Positions 1 through 8,999 are shown, numbered from the stretch's first letter. The stretch is 39,614 bases of DNA from Prevotella sp. UBA3776 (GCA_002369515.1 DFFM01000016.1:1071-40684), one strand, 5' to 3'. Notes: generated by a model not told the origin, from the sequence alone. Numbers and translations are program-made.

Positions 1-270
1 CATGGGGTGGTTGTCGTTCTTGTATTCATCGGTGGTCCACCACACCTTGTCCTTCGACTGCTCGTCGCAGACGATATACTTATCCTTAGGCGAACGACCA
101 GTGTAGATGCCGGTCATCACGTTTACGGCGTTCAGCTCAGTGTTCACGCCCTTGTCATAGCCGGTCAGACCAGCCTTTGTCTCCTCCTCGAAGAGGTACT
201 CATACGACGGATTGTGGGCAATCACAGTGCTACCTGTGATGCCATACTGTGTCAAATCTAACTTTGCCAT
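1..270 (-). CDS. pckA: Phosphoenolpyruvate carboxykinase (ATP), N-terminal part
   Basis: This is the first 90 codons of a minus-strand gene that continues beyond position 1. The ATG is at 268-270. The N-terminus ([12 protein letters not shown]) and the segment [16 protein letters not shown] at about residues 53-68 match the Bacteroidetes ATP-dependent PEP carboxykinase, which interconverts oxaloacetate and PEP in the cytoplasm. In this group it usually runs towards carboxylation on the route to succinate. TGRSPKDK is the conserved substrate-binding loop near the N-terminus; the nucleotide and metal motifs lie outside the window. A -7 promoter box stands about 55 bp upstream at 326-333. Confidence 0.93.
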   Translation of the reverse strand, partial: MAKLDLTQYGITGSTVIAHNPSYEYLFEEETKAGLTGYDKGVNTELNAVNVMTGIYTGRSPKDKYIVCDEQSKDKVWWTTDEYKNDNHPM

Positions 271-325
271 AAATAAAAAATCTAATATTAGTTGTGAATT
301 ATTCGTTCTTACCTTAAAACGACTG

Positions 326-333
326 CAAAATTA
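326..333 (-). promoter_or_regulatory. pckA promoter -7 box
   Basis: On the minus strand this reads TAATTTTG, fitting the Bacteroidetes TAnnTTTG -7 element. I see no clear TTTG -33 box 19-20 bp upstream. It would give a leader of about 50 nt for pckA. Confidence 0.55.
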
Positions 334-542
334 CAAAATAATTCAGAAATCCTTGCCCCTCGGCCCCAATTATTTCCCCACGGGCCGCTCTTTTTAGGTT
401 AAAGTTTTTAAAATCAACCGTTTCCCGATGCTTTTGCCACACTGACTTAGCAATCTGTCAGGGGAAATGCAAGGTAACTATATACATTTAGACCTCATGA
501 TTTACAATCTCCGCTCGCCGGAGGCGTCGGCAGTATGTCTGT

Positions 543-619
543 GTCCAAGTAGGAGGTGACGTGTCCCCACGTCACAAATTCACGGATTGTGACGTGGGGA
601 CACGTCACCTCCTACTTGC
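543..619. repeat. Palindromic intergenic element, copy 1
   Basis: The arms 547-577 and 587-617 are perfect 31-bp inverted repeats around a 9-nt loop. Each arm contains the smaller palindrome GTGACGTG...CACGTCAC. Copies 2 and 3 lie at 37023-37097 and 38745-38818. This copy sits between pckA and upp, about 150 bp upstream of the upp promoter, with GTCCAAG just to its left as in the other copies. It encodes nothing recognisable and is a REP- or MITE-like element. Confidence 0.85.
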
Positions 620-767
620 AAAATGCCCTTGTTTTATGGGGGATAAGCGGCCTTTTCGCCGGAAGAAATCGCCGTGCTCTCGATCTTGCGCCTTTGTGTT
701 CCATGCAATTTGTTCTGAGTATTCTCTTTTTCTGGCTACTCATCACTGATTTTCAGAATATTTGTTG

Positions 768-775
768 TATTTTTG
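768..775 (+). promoter_or_regulatory. upp promoter -7 box
   Basis: TATTTTTG followed by C fits TAnnTTTG and lies 36 bp before the upp ATG. The -33 element is weak. Confidence 0.55.
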
Positions 776-810
776 CCGTCAATACGTCATCAATAGAAAG
801 TAAAAAGACC

Positions 811-1470
811 ATGAACATCATCAATTTCAACGAAACGAACAGCGTGATCAACCTCTACATGGCAGAATTGCGCGACAAGAGTTATCAACGCAACCGGCTG
901 CTCTTCCGCAACAACATCAGGCGGGTGGGCGAAATGATGGCCTACGAGTTGTCGAAGAAGCTGAACTACAAACAGAAGACGGTGACCACGCCGCTGGGCA
1001 CACTCGACATCATGGTGCCGAAGGACGACCTGGTGGTGGCCACCGTGCTGCGCGCCGGACTGCCTTTCCACGAGGGATTCCTCCATGTGTTCGACCATGC
1101 GCAGAACGCCTTCGTGTCGGCCTACCGCATGTACACCAACCGCGAGCACACCGAGGTGGGCGTCCACGCCGAATACATGGCTTCGCCCGCCCTGAGGGGA
1201 AAGACGCTCGTCATTGTCGATCCCATGCTGGCCACGGGCGGAAGCATGGCGGCTGCCTACGAGGCGCTTGTGAAAAATGGCACACCGGCATACGTGCATG
1301 TGGCCTGCGTCATCGCCACGCCTGAGGGCATCGACGTGGTGCAGAAGGCCCTGCCCGAGGAAAAGGCCACCATCTGGTGCGCAGCCATCGACCCGGGCAT
1401 GAACGCGAACAAATACATCGTCCCCGGTTTCGGCGATGCCGGCGACCTCTGCTTCGGCGAGAAACTGTAA
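811..1470 (+). CDS. upp: Uracil phosphoribosyltransferase
   Basis: This 219-residue cytoplasmic enzyme makes UMP from uracil and PRPP (pyrimidine salvage). The PRPP-binding motif VDPMLATGGS is at about residues 136-145, and the C-terminal uracil-binding stretch PGFGDAGDLCFGEKL closes the protein. The start is set at the ATG at 811 because MNIINFNETNSVINLYMAELRD is a family-like N-terminus. The open frame runs further upstream to 556, but that part crosses the palindromic repeat and the promoter at 768-775. It is monocistronic, with a strong hairpin 22 bp after the stop. Confidence 0.95.
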   Translation: MNIINFNETNSVINLYMAELRDKSYQRNRLLFRNNIRRVGEMMAYELSKKLNYKQKTVTTPLGTLDIMVPKDDLVVATVLRAGLPFHEGFLHVFDHAQNAFVSAYRMYTNREHTEVGVHAEYMASPALRGKTLVIVDPMLATGGSMAAAYEALVKNGTPAYVHVACVIATPEGIDVVQKALPEEKATIWCAAIDPGMNANKYIVPGFGDAGDLCFGEKL

Positions 1471-1491
1471 GAAACCATTTGCAACCATGAA

Positions 1492-1530
1492 AGAGGGGCA
1501 GGCGTGGAAAACGCCTGCCCCTCTGGTATT
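1492..1530 (+). terminator. upp terminator hairpin
   Basis: A perfect 14-bp GC-rich stem (1492-1505 with 1511-1524) and a 5-nt loop are followed by GGTATTTAATT. This is a Rho-independent terminator just after upp, although the T run is short. Confidence 0.8.
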
Positions 1531-1559
1531 TAATTACTTACAACTATTATTATTCAACT

Positions 1560-1719
1560 TTCGCATGTCGGGAGTTATCAGGAGTTATCGGAAGTTAGCA
1601 GCCTCTTAGGCTGTGGAGTAAACTGACAATAGTTATCTATTAGAAGGGTAATGTCCGCTAACTCCACGAGCCGTAGGCTCCCTAACTACAGCTAACTCCC
1701 GTTAACTCCGCAGCCTGAG
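1560..1719. repeat. Degenerate GGAGTTA / TAACTCC repeats
   Basis: GGAGTTA-type words (1569, 1580, about 1590) are answered by TAACTCC-type words (about 1660, 1690, 1703), giving an imperfect long-range inverted repeat between upp and the 3' end of the 819-residue gene. A related tandem of CTAACTC units is found at 36290-36345. It may be a bidirectional terminator-like fold or a low-complexity intergenic repeat. No gene is seen. Confidence 0.5.
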
Positions 1720-4179
1720 TTAGCGAACAATTACCTTTTTGTCACCAATCAGATAAATGCCGCTTGGAAGACCTTCTATGCTTCCGTTCTTTATCTTTTG
1801 ACCAGAAAGATTATAGATATCCACATTTTCGATATTATTAGCATTCTTGATGGAAAGGCCTTCAATTGTTGTCATTTCATTGACTCCAGAACCATCGTCA
1901 ATGGCAAAGGAAAATTCTTTGACGTTGCCCGCCGCTGCTGCAGGCAGGTAGATGTAGGCATAGGTGCCCCAGATGTTCCAGTCCTTGGTTCCGGCCAAGT
2001 GGTACATGTTGCCTTTGGTGATGACCCAGTAATTGTTGCCACTGAGATTGCCTTTGGTTTCTCCGCCGAAGTCGTAACGCACATTGTCCTTGTCAATCTT
2101 TGTGGCATAAAATGATCCAACCATCTTGAATCCACCGTTGCCTTCCACTTCTTGGGGTGGCAGAAGATCGTATTCATCATTGCCTACCGAAACCTGATAG
2201 GCGGTCGCCTGTTTTTTGAGTACACCAGGAATGGCATAGGTAGCACCTTCGATAGTGATGGTGTGGTTGTATGCTCCGTTGCCTACTTCTGCCGTAATGC
2301 CTGTAGGATGCTGTGGGTTGTTGGACACATATATTATGTATGGCTTACCAGGCTCTATTACCACCTTGTCCATATTCTCTGCCTGATCCAAGTCGAGGGC
2401 GCGCTCGAAATAGAGCATCGTCTTCTGAGTGTCACTTTGGCCTTTGAAGGCACAAACTTTAGCATCGGAACCAAAAGCTTGGCGCACTTGACGGCCTGTC
2501 AATTCCAACGGCAGGCAGATGGGGTTCCAGGCATCCACGGTGAATGTGCGCTGATAGTAAACAGTTGAAGGATAGTCGTAGTTGTCGTGCCACCGAGCCA
2601 AGTCGTAGGGATTGCCAGTGGTAGTCTTTTCTACATCGCCCTCGATGTAGGTCAGCGTTTCACTTTCGGTCCAGTCTTCATCCACATACATGGCCTGTTT
2701 TCCGTGGGCGAAGAGGTGCACATTTCCTATAACGGTCCATCCCTTGGCTTCGCGTTGCTCGATGCCTATGGTAAGGTTCACCTTTCCGTTTATTTCCACA
2801 AAAGTGGTAAGAACGTAGGCATTGTCGTCGTTGTTGAACACGTAGCCTGCCGACACACCGCTATGAGGCGTGATGTTGTTGCTTACTAAGTTCATCGCTG
2901 TGATGGGCATGTATTCCGTTTTGCTTTCTACAATGGTCACTCCGTCGTCGCCCAGCACATCGCGTTTCACGACAAAATAGGCCACGCCGTCGTTGGTTGT
3001 TCCGTCCTCATCATCGTAGTAGATGGCTTGGGCTGTGAGTTTATACAGACCGTCCACCAGATTTGGAATCTTTCCGCCGTGAAGTGTCTGAGTCAGCTTG
3101 TTCACCTCGTTGTATATTTCTGCTGAGTAGTATTGTCCGTAGTTATTGCGGAAACCGTCGTGATCTACGTTACCACCCGTCCCTGCAACATTTAGTCCTA
3201 TCATGTCGCGCGAGATTCCATTTTGGAGCATAATGCCGTTGCACATGACATCCTGATTGCGCTGATGCCAATGGTTGTTGGCAAGATCTATCTCGTCCAA
3301 AGTCTTTCCGTTGGCATCGGTTTCTGCGTTTTCCCAAACCCAATAGATGCCGTCTTTGTTGTCACGTCCGAACGTGGCATCCTGCACAAATACGCCGAGG
3401 TCAACCTCTCCCCACGTCACCTGCGTCATGGCATCGTTGAAGTCGTCCTCCGAGACGATGACGAACTTTGTGGCCTGGTTGGCGTTAGTCGTGGATACAA
3501 GTTTCCCTTCGCTGTTTACCCGTATGTAGGTGGGTTGATAGGTTCCGTTATAATTCCAGTTGTTATTCCTTCCTTGCGTTTCAACATTCTGGATAGTATA
3601 GGTTGTAACGCTAACGTCATGAGGAGCAGCCTCGCCTTTATATCTGACGTTGCGCTTTGTCTGGTTTGAAACATTCAAGGTCCAGTTTGGAAAGTTGACG
3701 CAGTTGTTTTGGTTTCCTTCCCAATAGGCTCTATTGGCAGAACGATCCAAGAAAACATTAGCACCGTTATTCTCAGAGTCAATACCCATGCGGTCGCCAA
3801 GGTAGTCTGACTGAGTGTCGGCATTTTCAATGCGCGAAATGAACTGATAGCATGTTGTAGGCTGACCACCATTCAAATATACATTTCGTGTTGAAGACTC
3901 CATTTGCATGCGCATACCCACCGACGACATGACAGCCTGCACACCATAGGCTCCACGGGCGGCCACATAGAGTTCTTTGTCGTCAACGTCGAGCGTTTCC
4001 TTGAATTCCACGAGATAGAAGAATCCGCCTTCACTCGTAATTTGCAAGGCATCGGCCACGGTTGAGCCTTCCCACACCACGAGACCAGTCTCCATGTCCA
4101 CCTTTTGAGCTTTAGCATGCTGAGAAACCATCAGGAATGCTATAATGATTGCTGTTATTACGTAAATAAATCTTTTCAT
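1720..4179 (-). CDS. Large secreted protein with T9SS C-terminal sorting domain (819 aa)
   Basis: The protein opens with a signal peptide (hydrophobic core at about residues 5-20, cleavage near AKAQ) and ends in NVDIYNLSGQKI...LPSGIYLIGDKKVIVR, the Bacteroidetes T9SS type A sorting tail that directs export through the outer membrane. A module near residues 555-620 (DAWNPICLPLELTGRQVRQAFG, then PGKPYIIYV) resembles a beta-sandwich unit common in Prevotella surface proteins. I see no catalytic motif, so the function is unknown. A 76-residue peptide gene ends 54 bp upstream and is probably cotranscribed with it. The ATG at 4177-4179 directly precedes the signal peptide. Confidence 0.85.
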   Translation of the reverse strand: MKRFIYVITAIIIAFLMVSQHAKAQKVDMETGLVVWEGSTVADALQITSEGGFFYLVEFKETLDVDDKELYVAARGAYGVQAVMSSVGMRMQMESSTRNVYLNGGQPTTCYQFISRIENADTQSDYLGDRMGIDSENNGANVFLDRSANRAYWEGNQNNCVNFPNWTLNVSNQTKRNVRYKGEAAPHDVSVTTYTIQNVETQGRNNNWNYNGTYQPTYIRVNSEGKLVSTTNANQATKFVIVSEDDFNDAMTQVTWGEVDLGVFVQDATFGRDNKDGIYWVWENAETDANGKTLDEIDLANNHWHQRNQDVMCNGIMLQNGISRDMIGLNVAGTGGNVDHDGFRNNYGQYYSAEIYNEVNKLTQTLHGGKIPNLVDGLYKLTAQAIYYDDEDGTTNDGVAYFVVKRDVLGDDGVTIVESKTEYMPITAMNLVSNNITPHSGVSAGYVFNNDDNAYVLTTFVEINGKVNLTIGIEQREAKGWTVIGNVHLFAHGKQAMYVDEDWTESETLTYIEGDVEKTTTGNPYDLARWHDNYDYPSTVYYQRTFTVDAWNPICLPLELTGRQVRQAFGSDAKVCAFKGQSDTQKTMLYFERALDLDQAENMDKVVIEPGKPYIIYVSNNPQHPTGITAEVGNGAYNHTITIEGATYAIPGVLKKQATAYQVSVGNDEYDLLPPQEVEGNGGFKMVGSFYATKIDKDNVRYDFGGETKGNLSGNNYWVITKGNMYHLAGTKDWNIWGTYAYIYLPAAAAGNVKEFSFAIDDGSGVNEMTTIEGLSIKNANNIENVDIYNLSGQKIKNGSIEGLPSGIYLIGDKKVIVR

Positions 4180-4233
4180 AGCTTTTCTTTCTTTTTGTTT
4201 TATAAATAATTAAAAAGATAATCTTTGGATTTT

Positions 4234-4464
4234 TTACTCGTCCCAAAGTGCTCTCGAGGTGAACCGGGATTCATCCCAGATGTCGTTTCCTTTCGCTCCC
4301 TTGCCGTCGTCGTCGTCGTCGGGGTCGCCTTCATAGGTGGGCAAGTTTGGACCATGGCCTGCATCCGGATTCCAAGACAGGATGTCGGCAAAGTGCTCTA
4401 ATTTGACACTCACTAATTCGGTCTGTGGTGTCAAATAGTAGTTTCTTTCTCTTCTTGATTTCAT
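4234..4464 (-). CDS. Short acidic peptide with YxxP N-terminus and WDE C-terminus (76 aa)
   Basis: This unrecognised small protein belongs to a type common beside T9SS cargo genes in Prevotella. It has a basic start (MKSRRERNYYLTPQTE), a hydrophobic-acidic stretch (LVSVKLEHFADIL), a disordered Gly/Asp-rich middle with a five-Asp run, and the end RALWDE. A second peptide at 5026-5208 has the same plan. The start at 4464 is chosen because its context (GATTATGAAA) aligns with the start of the 1256-residue gene at 8999 after a shared leader; 4473 is an alternative. It has no signal peptide or catalytic motif. It lies first in the unit with the 819-residue cargo gene. Confidence 0.7.
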   Translation of the reverse strand: MKSRRERNYYLTPQTELVSVKLEHFADILSWNPDAGHGPNLPTYEGDPDDDDDGKGAKGNDIWDESRFTSRALWDE

Positions 4465-4625
4465 AATCGTCATTCTTTGTTTTTTTCCGCTCACATTGTT
4501 CAATATTCAGATGCTATAATCCTTTTAATCATTTCCAAGTGTCAGCCGGCTCATTAGGTGAAGCTGGCAATGCAACTGCTCTTCTTTTTTTTCAGGATAC
4601 TGCGCGCATCGAAATCCCAACGCTC
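4465..4625 (-). promoter_or_regulatory. Conserved leader A (5' UTR)
   Basis: Read on the minus strand, this stretch aligns with 9000-9145 upstream of the 1256-residue gene. Shared words include TAAAAGGATTATA, ACAATGTGAGCG, GGAAATG and TTCACCT, with further similarity at 4605-4622 (CTGCrCrCATCGrAATyyCA, plus-strand sense). The conservation between otherwise unrelated genes suggests an RNA leader or a regulatory site. A micro-ORF (4500-4532) lies within it. Confidence 0.65.
4500..4532 (-). other. Possible leader micro-ORF A (MIKRIIASEY)
   Basis: A 10-codon frame, ATG to TGA, lies inside conserved leader A. The equivalent frame in leader B (9018-9059) starts MHKRIITS, so the KRII(A/T)S core is kept. 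It could be a leader peptide or a by-product of nucleotide conservation. Confidence 0.3.
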
Positions 4626-4727
4626 GCGATGTTAATAAAACCAATAATTTATTTTTTTTCTTAGGTAGGGTCTAGTCTTCCCTCATGAGTGCGGACTCGG
4701 CAGAACATGCCACACCCTTTCAAAATG

Positions 4728-4735
4728 CAAATATA
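4728..4735 (-). promoter_or_regulatory. Promoter -7 box of the peptide/819-aa unit
   Basis: On the minus strand this reads TATATTTG. A TTG lies 18 bp further upstream. It predicts a leader of about 255 nt before the ATG at 4464, the same length as predicted for the other secretion unit. Confidence 0.5.
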
Positions 4736-4767
4736 TATTGTTTTTTCCAAACAACGTGTAACACGTT

Positions 4768-4830
4768 TTTCAAAGGCGAATCATTGGTTTCAAATGCGAA
4801 CCACTGGTTTTAGGGCCTTCGAATCAATTG
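4768..4830 (-). promoter_or_regulatory. Tandem 20-bp direct repeats upstream of promoter A
   Basis: TTTCAAAGGCGAATCATTGG (4768-4787) is followed head to tail by TTTCAAATGCGAACCACTGG (4788-4807) and a weaker third unit containing TTCGAATCAATTG (to 4830). The first unit recurs at 9321-9340 before the other secretion unit. Tandem sites at a two-helical-turn period next to a promoter are typical of AraC-family activators. Confidence 0.6.
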
Positions 4831-4843
4831 TTTCAGGGAAATG

Positions 4844-4890
4844 TAAAAAGCCCCATTTCATCGGATTTGCCGTCCGGATGAAATGGGGCT
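4844..4890 (-). terminator. Terminator after the 60-aa peptide gene
   Basis: A stem of about 16 bp (4849-4864 with 4874-4890, one bulge) has GGGGCTTTTTAC at its end in minus-strand sense. A second 10-bp hairpin at 4982-5007 stands between it and the peptide stop codon. Confidence 0.7.
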
Positions 4891-4981
4891 GTCGTTGTGT
4901 TCAAGTTCCTCTGGGGCCAGAAGCGTGGGAGAGAACTCCGCAACTTGAATAAATGTTGATTTTTTTCGCGTTCAAGAGGAT

Positions 4982-5007
4982 GAGCCGTGCCCGCACAGGC
5001 ACGGCTC
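4982..5007. terminator. GC-rich hairpin after the 60-aa peptide gene
   Basis: GAGCCGTGCC pairs perfectly with GGCACGGCTC across a 6-nt loop. There is no T run on the minus strand, so on its own it may be an mRNA 3'-end stabiliser rather than a terminator. Confidence 0.45.
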
Positions 5008-5025
5008 TCTTCTGCACTCAAAATG

Positions 5026-5208
5026 CTATTCTTCCCACGTGGGGTTTTTCCAACGGTCGAAGATGGGTTCATCATCACCTGTAGTGGCTTCGCTGTCGAA
5101 AGCCCCTTCGCGGGCATCCACAAAAGGAGACTGTGACTCTATGGTCATGACATTTTCGATGGCCAATGAGATGACCTCTGCCAGAGGCATGATATATTTC
5201 TTTTTCAT
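5026..5208 (-). CDS. Short acidic peptide with YxxP N-terminus and WEE C-terminus (60 aa)
   Basis: Product unrecognised. It has a basic start (MKKKYIMPLAEV), a hydrophobic-acidic segment (ISLAIENVMTIES), an acidic Gly/Asp stretch, and the end RWKNPTWEE. Its plan matches the 76-residue peptide at 4234-4464. It begins 20 bp after the stop of the 1256-residue secreted protein, with GGGAGG upstream of the ATG, so it is the last gene of that operon and is followed by two hairpins. It shows no enzyme motif and no signal peptide. Pairing of such peptides with two T9SS cargo genes in one window suggests a shared role, such as accessory factor or processed peptide, but that is inference. Confidence 0.7.
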   Translation of the reverse strand: MKKKYIMPLAEVISLAIENVMTIESQSPFVDAREGAFDSEATTGDDEPIFDRWKNPTWEE

Positions 5209-5228
5209 ATTTACGTCCTCCCAATGCT

Positions 5229-8200
5229 TTAACGAATCACCACTTTCTGGTTGTTCACCAAATAAACACCTGCGGGCAAGTTGACGGATTGCCGGTCGCC
5301 AGCCTGCATGTTCATCCGTGCAATGCTGTTTCCGTTGAGGCTGACAATGCGCACGTTCACATTTTCATTGGCCCGGACGGTCAGTATGCCATTACCTGGT
5401 GCAAGTGTGAACGAGCCAGTGAATGCTGTCGCGTTAATACCTGTGGCAGTGTCATCCTCCTCTACGAAGTCGTAAACAACGTTGAACGATGTCATCATCT
5501 TGGCCCCAGCAGAGCTTAAGCCTTCGCTTGTGTAATAGGCGCGGAACGGCTGAACATATACCGACGGATACTTGTCAGACAAGTTCAGGCTCGAAACATA
5601 CTTGTTTTTAGCGAAGTAGAAGATGTTGAGGTTCTTGTCCAGCGTTTCGCCAGAATAGGTTCCCCAATTCTTAAGCGAACCGGTGTTGCTGCCCACCTCG
5701 ATGTCATTGACGTTCTCGCCCTCTATGCTTGTCTGCTGAGGTGTGGCAACAATGTCGGCGCCATACTGTGTAACCTTGAACGAGTAAGTGCTGTTGGGCT
5801 CTACTCCGTTGAGCACCCTGACCATGTAGGGCGTATTGGCGGGAGCCTGGCCATCGGGTGCCTGGATGGGTGTGAACACACCGTCGCCGTCGAAGTTTCT
5901 CACATCTTCAATCTGGTCAACTTTCATCTTTGCCAGTTTGTGCAGCTGGAAGCTCGATTCGTCCGAATTGAAGTGGACGCCCTGGTCGTTCACGGTCAGT
6001 TTGAACGGAAGCATCACGGTAGCGTTCTGCACCTGTCCGTTCATGTCGGCAGTAATCAGACGGGTGTAGGTGGCATTGTTGGCCGATGGCACCTGGATGG
6101 CGTATGGTGCGAAGAACGGCTGCTTGTCGGTCAGCACGATGTTGTTGGCCGAACGGAAGGTCTTTCCACTGGTCATGTAGGCATAGTTGTTGGTTGTACT
6201 GGTTGTTCCTTCCGGCAGATAAACCAGCACGTTGGCACCCAGTCCTTCCTTCAGATTCTCGAGTGTGAAGCGCGTAGTTTCTTCTCCTTCTTCCGCTGCT
6301 GTTTTCTTGTCCTCGACAATCGAGAGCAGTTTGCTGCCGTCAATGTAGAGAATCAGGTCTTTCGACTCGGGAGCATTCGTCTTGCCCACACCCTGTTCAA
6401 TGCCTTTGAGAATCTGCGAAACAGTGACATAACCATATTCGGGCGCTGTTGCCGTTCCAATGTTTTCTGTCAGCACCTCCAGACCCCATTGTGGCTTTTC
6501 TATCACTGAGCCGTTGCTGGCAAGATAGCACGACTTGTCATAAACTTTCTTCCAGTTGAACACCGGATTGTAGGTCTTTTTGGCAGCTGTGATGTCCATT
6601 TGGTAGAAAGCGTACGAGCGGTGCTGGGTGGCCGTGGCTGTGGCGATGTTGTAGCGCGTTTCGTCGCAGGAGAAAAGGTAGGCCGTCTTCTTCTGGCCTG
6701 TCAGCTCATCTTGTTTGAACACCATTTGCTGGAATTTATCCGTGCCGCCATAGCGTTCGAGTGTGAACGGATATTCCTGATAGGTTCCGCCAGTGTTGCC
6801 CACTTCGGCAGCATTGTTGAATTTGTAAGCATGGTCGCCCACAATCTCTGCACTGATCTTGTCTGTGTAGGGGTGGTCGGGGTCGTAGGTGGTGGCATAC
6901 AGGTCGGCATTGCCATTCCAGTAATCTGACATCACGAAATTGTAACGCGAATTGCCGGTTGATGTTTCATTGCCATAATAGGTATTGTCGCCGTACTTGC
7001 TGAACAGATTCTCGAAAGAGAACAGACAGGGCAATTGGAAGTCTTCGGGCACATAGAAGTGGAAGGCACCGCCGCTGACGGCGAAGTCGCTGGCGTTGAA
7101 TGTCTGTACTAGTTCGCGTCCGTTGCCTGTAGGCGTATAGGTGTCGCCAGACAGCTGTGCCTCCTGGCACACAATGTCAATACGGTCGATGTAGGGATTC
7201 AGTGCCTGGATGGTGACGACAGCCTGCACCAAGCCAACACCCTTGACGCTGAACTTGACTGCGTCGTTGTTCAAGCCATCCAGTTTGATGGATCCGTCTG
7301 CGGTGTTTTCATCTACTTCGACTTCATCCACCACATTTTCTCCCGTCTTGTCATAGACCTTCAGGGTGAAAGGTGCAGGCACGAAGGCATCGAAATTGAC
7401 GGTGTGCGTCTTATCACTGCTTGTGGCCTTATACTCGCCTTTGTTTATCATCTGGAAATAGTTCACACTTGTAATAAGTGTTTCCCAGCTGTGTGTTTCA
7501 GTCTTTGTGTTTAAACAAAGATACAAATTTGGGTTGTCCTTGGAAGTAATTTGCCCGTTGCTGTTTCTTATATACCTTGCAGGAGAACCGCTTTTTTCAA
7601 CAACCGTCAAACGGTTTTTTGCACCTTCAATCGTTGCATTTTTCAGATATTTGTCAGGGTCTGAAGCTAAACGGATATATCCTTCGTCATCAATAAACCA
7701 GGCTGCTTTCTGGTTTGCATCGGTGGTCATTCCGGCAGTGCTGGTGAGGTAATAGGTGGCAGTTTCTAAAGAATGCCACTCGCCACCAAACCATCCTTCT
7801 TGAACCCATTGATACACATCCACAGTTCTGCTGATATAGAACGTGGGATAGGTTTTCGAATCCACCAGCACTTCTTCCGTAACATCCTCAGAATACGCTC
7901 CGCGGGCTTCGCCGTATTTGTATTTGATTTCTGCACCTACAATGCGGTAGCCGATGGGATTCTTGGTTCTGGCATTGTCGTTCAGTTCGATGTACGTGGG
8001 CGTTTCCAGATAATACACCTGCTCTGCATCGGTTCTACCTACTCTGAAGAAATCGCCTTCCGACGAAATGGTGCCTCCGTCGTTGTAGGCCACCACATTT
8101 CCTGACGTACCGTCGAAAGCTGTTCCGGCTTCCACCGACTCGGCTTCGTAGAGATGCATTTTGGCCATCAGGTCCTTGACGTTCTGGAAGGTGTAGCTCA

Positions 8201-8999
8201 CACGGTGGGTGCCATTATATACGCGGTCTTCAATGGGGCCCAAATCTACACAGCTCGTGGAGAAGGGCACATCCACGGCCGTCCTGTTGGCAAAAATGCC
8301 GGCAGGCACCACGGGCGTATAGTCGGCCTCTGCAGTGAAAAAGAGTTCAACACTCTCCAAAGTGATGAATGCACGATTATCATAGGTGTTACTCAGCTTG
8401 AAGTACAGGACATTACCCATGTCGTCGTCTGTCTTGCTTTCGCGCGTGATGGTCTGTCTTGCTGCAGAAGTGCTATGTCTTAAATTTTCCTTGTGCGTGT
8501 CGTTGCTGTACCAGGCCCAGCTTGTGTTCGCTGCGCCCTTCGTGACTTCTCCAAACGATGCGTTTCCATCCGTTCCATCTTCGATGTTGGCATTTCTTCT
8601 GAACACGATGGTGTAACCCGTAAAACGGTATCCTTTGGGTAAAGACAACGCAACATAGCAGTCCATTTGCTTGCCTCGTCCTATTATCAAGGCATCGCCA
8701 GAGGAGGCCTTGAAAATGTTGTTGGCGGGGTTGGCAAACTGCCCGATATCCGTCAGGGCAAAACCGTCGTCTTTGTCCGCAGTGGTCATGCTCAGGTTGA
8801 GCTGATTGTGTTTCCACAGCGAAAATCCGCCCAAATTGAAAAAATTGTCAGTGGCTCCGTTTCCTTTAACGGAAGCCAAGGTGCTGCCATTGGAGGCTTT
8901 CACCGTCACGTTCTGAGCCTGCGAGGGCATCGCGCAGAGCAGTAGCAGTGCGCTCGCCATGAACGCACAGAGTCGTTTCAATGTAATTCTCTTTTTCAT
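5229..8999 (-). CDS. Very large secreted protein with T9SS C-terminal sorting domain (1256 aa)
   Basis: A signal peptide (MKKRITLKRLCAFMAS..., cleaved near SQAQ) leads a long extracellular protein rich in Thr, Asn, Tyr and beta-prone sequence. It ends in NVRIVSLNGNSIAR...LPAGVYLVNNQKVVIR, a T9SS type A sorting tail. The region before the tail (ANTPYMVRV..., then VYVQPFRAYYTSEG) resembles a module also suggested in the 819-residue protein. No catalytic signature is visible, so it may be an adhesin or glycan-binding surface protein, unproven. The start is the ATG at 8999; a GTG three codons upstream is less likely because the ATG context is conserved with position 4464. The downstream 60-residue peptide shares its operon. 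Confidence 0.85.
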   Translation of the reverse strand: MKKRITLKRLCAFMASALLLLCAMPSQAQNVTVKASNGSTLASVKGNGATDNFFNLGGFSLWKHNQLNLSMTTADKDDGFALTDIGQFANPANNIFKASSGDALIIGRGKQMDCYVALSLPKGYRFTGYTIVFRRNANIEDGTDGNASFGEVTKGAANTSWAWYSNDTHKENLRHSTSAARQTITRESKTDDDMGNVLYFKLSNTYDNRAFITLESVELFFTAEADYTPVVPAGIFANRTAVDVPFSTSCVDLGPIEDRVYNGTHRVSYTFQNVKDLMAKMHLYEAESVEAGTAFDGTSGNVVAYNDGGTISSEGDFFRVGRTDAEQVYYLETPTYIELNDNARTKNPIGYRIVGAEIKYKYGEARGAYSEDVTEEVLVDSKTYPTFYISRTVDVYQWVQEGWFGGEWHSLETATYYLTSTAGMTTDANQKAAWFIDDEGYIRLASDPDKYLKNATIEGAKNRLTVVEKSGSPARYIRNSNGQITSKDNPNLYLCLNTKTETHSWETLITSVNYFQMINKGEYKATSSDKTHTVNFDAFVPAPFTLKVYDKTGENVVDEVEVDENTADGSIKLDGLNNDAVKFSVKGVGLVQAVVTIQALNPYIDRIDIVCQEAQLSGDTYTPTGNGRELVQTFNASDFAVSGGAFHFYVPEDFQLPCLFSFENLFSKYGDNTYYGNETSTGNSRYNFVMSDYWNGNADLYATTYDPDHPYTDKISAEIVGDHAYKFNNAAEVGNTGGTYQEYPFTLERYGGTDKFQQMVFKQDELTGQKKTAYLFSCDETRYNIATATATQHRSYAFYQMDITAAKKTYNPVFNWKKVYDKSCYLASNGSVIEKPQWGLEVLTENIGTATAPEYGYVTVSQILKGIEQGVGKTNAPESKDLILYIDGSKLLSIVEDKKTAAEEGEETTRFTLENLKEGLGANVLVYLPEGTTSTTNNYAYMTSGKTFRSANNIVLTDKQPFFAPYAIQVPSANNATYTRLITADMNGQVQNATVMLPFKLTVNDQGVHFNSDESSFQLHKLAKMKVDQIEDVRNFDGDGVFTPIQAPDGQAPANTPYMVRVLNGVEPNSTYSFKVTQYGADIVATPQQTSIEGENVNDIEVGSNTGSLKNWGTYSGETLDKNLNIFYFAKNKYVSSLNLSDKYPSVYVQPFRAYYTSEGLSSAGAKMMTSFNVVYDFVEEDDTATGINATAFTGSFTLAPGNGILTVRANENVNVRIVSLNGNSIARMNMQAGDRQSVNLPAGVYLVNNQKVVIR

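Noticed and set aside
556..810. Upstream extension of the upp reading frame
   Set aside because: It runs through the palindromic element and the promoter; the family N-terminus begins at 811.
4833..5123. 96-codon minus-strand frame over the terminator hairpins
   Set aside because: It overlaps the 60-aa peptide gene in another frame and crosses two hairpins; no support for translation.
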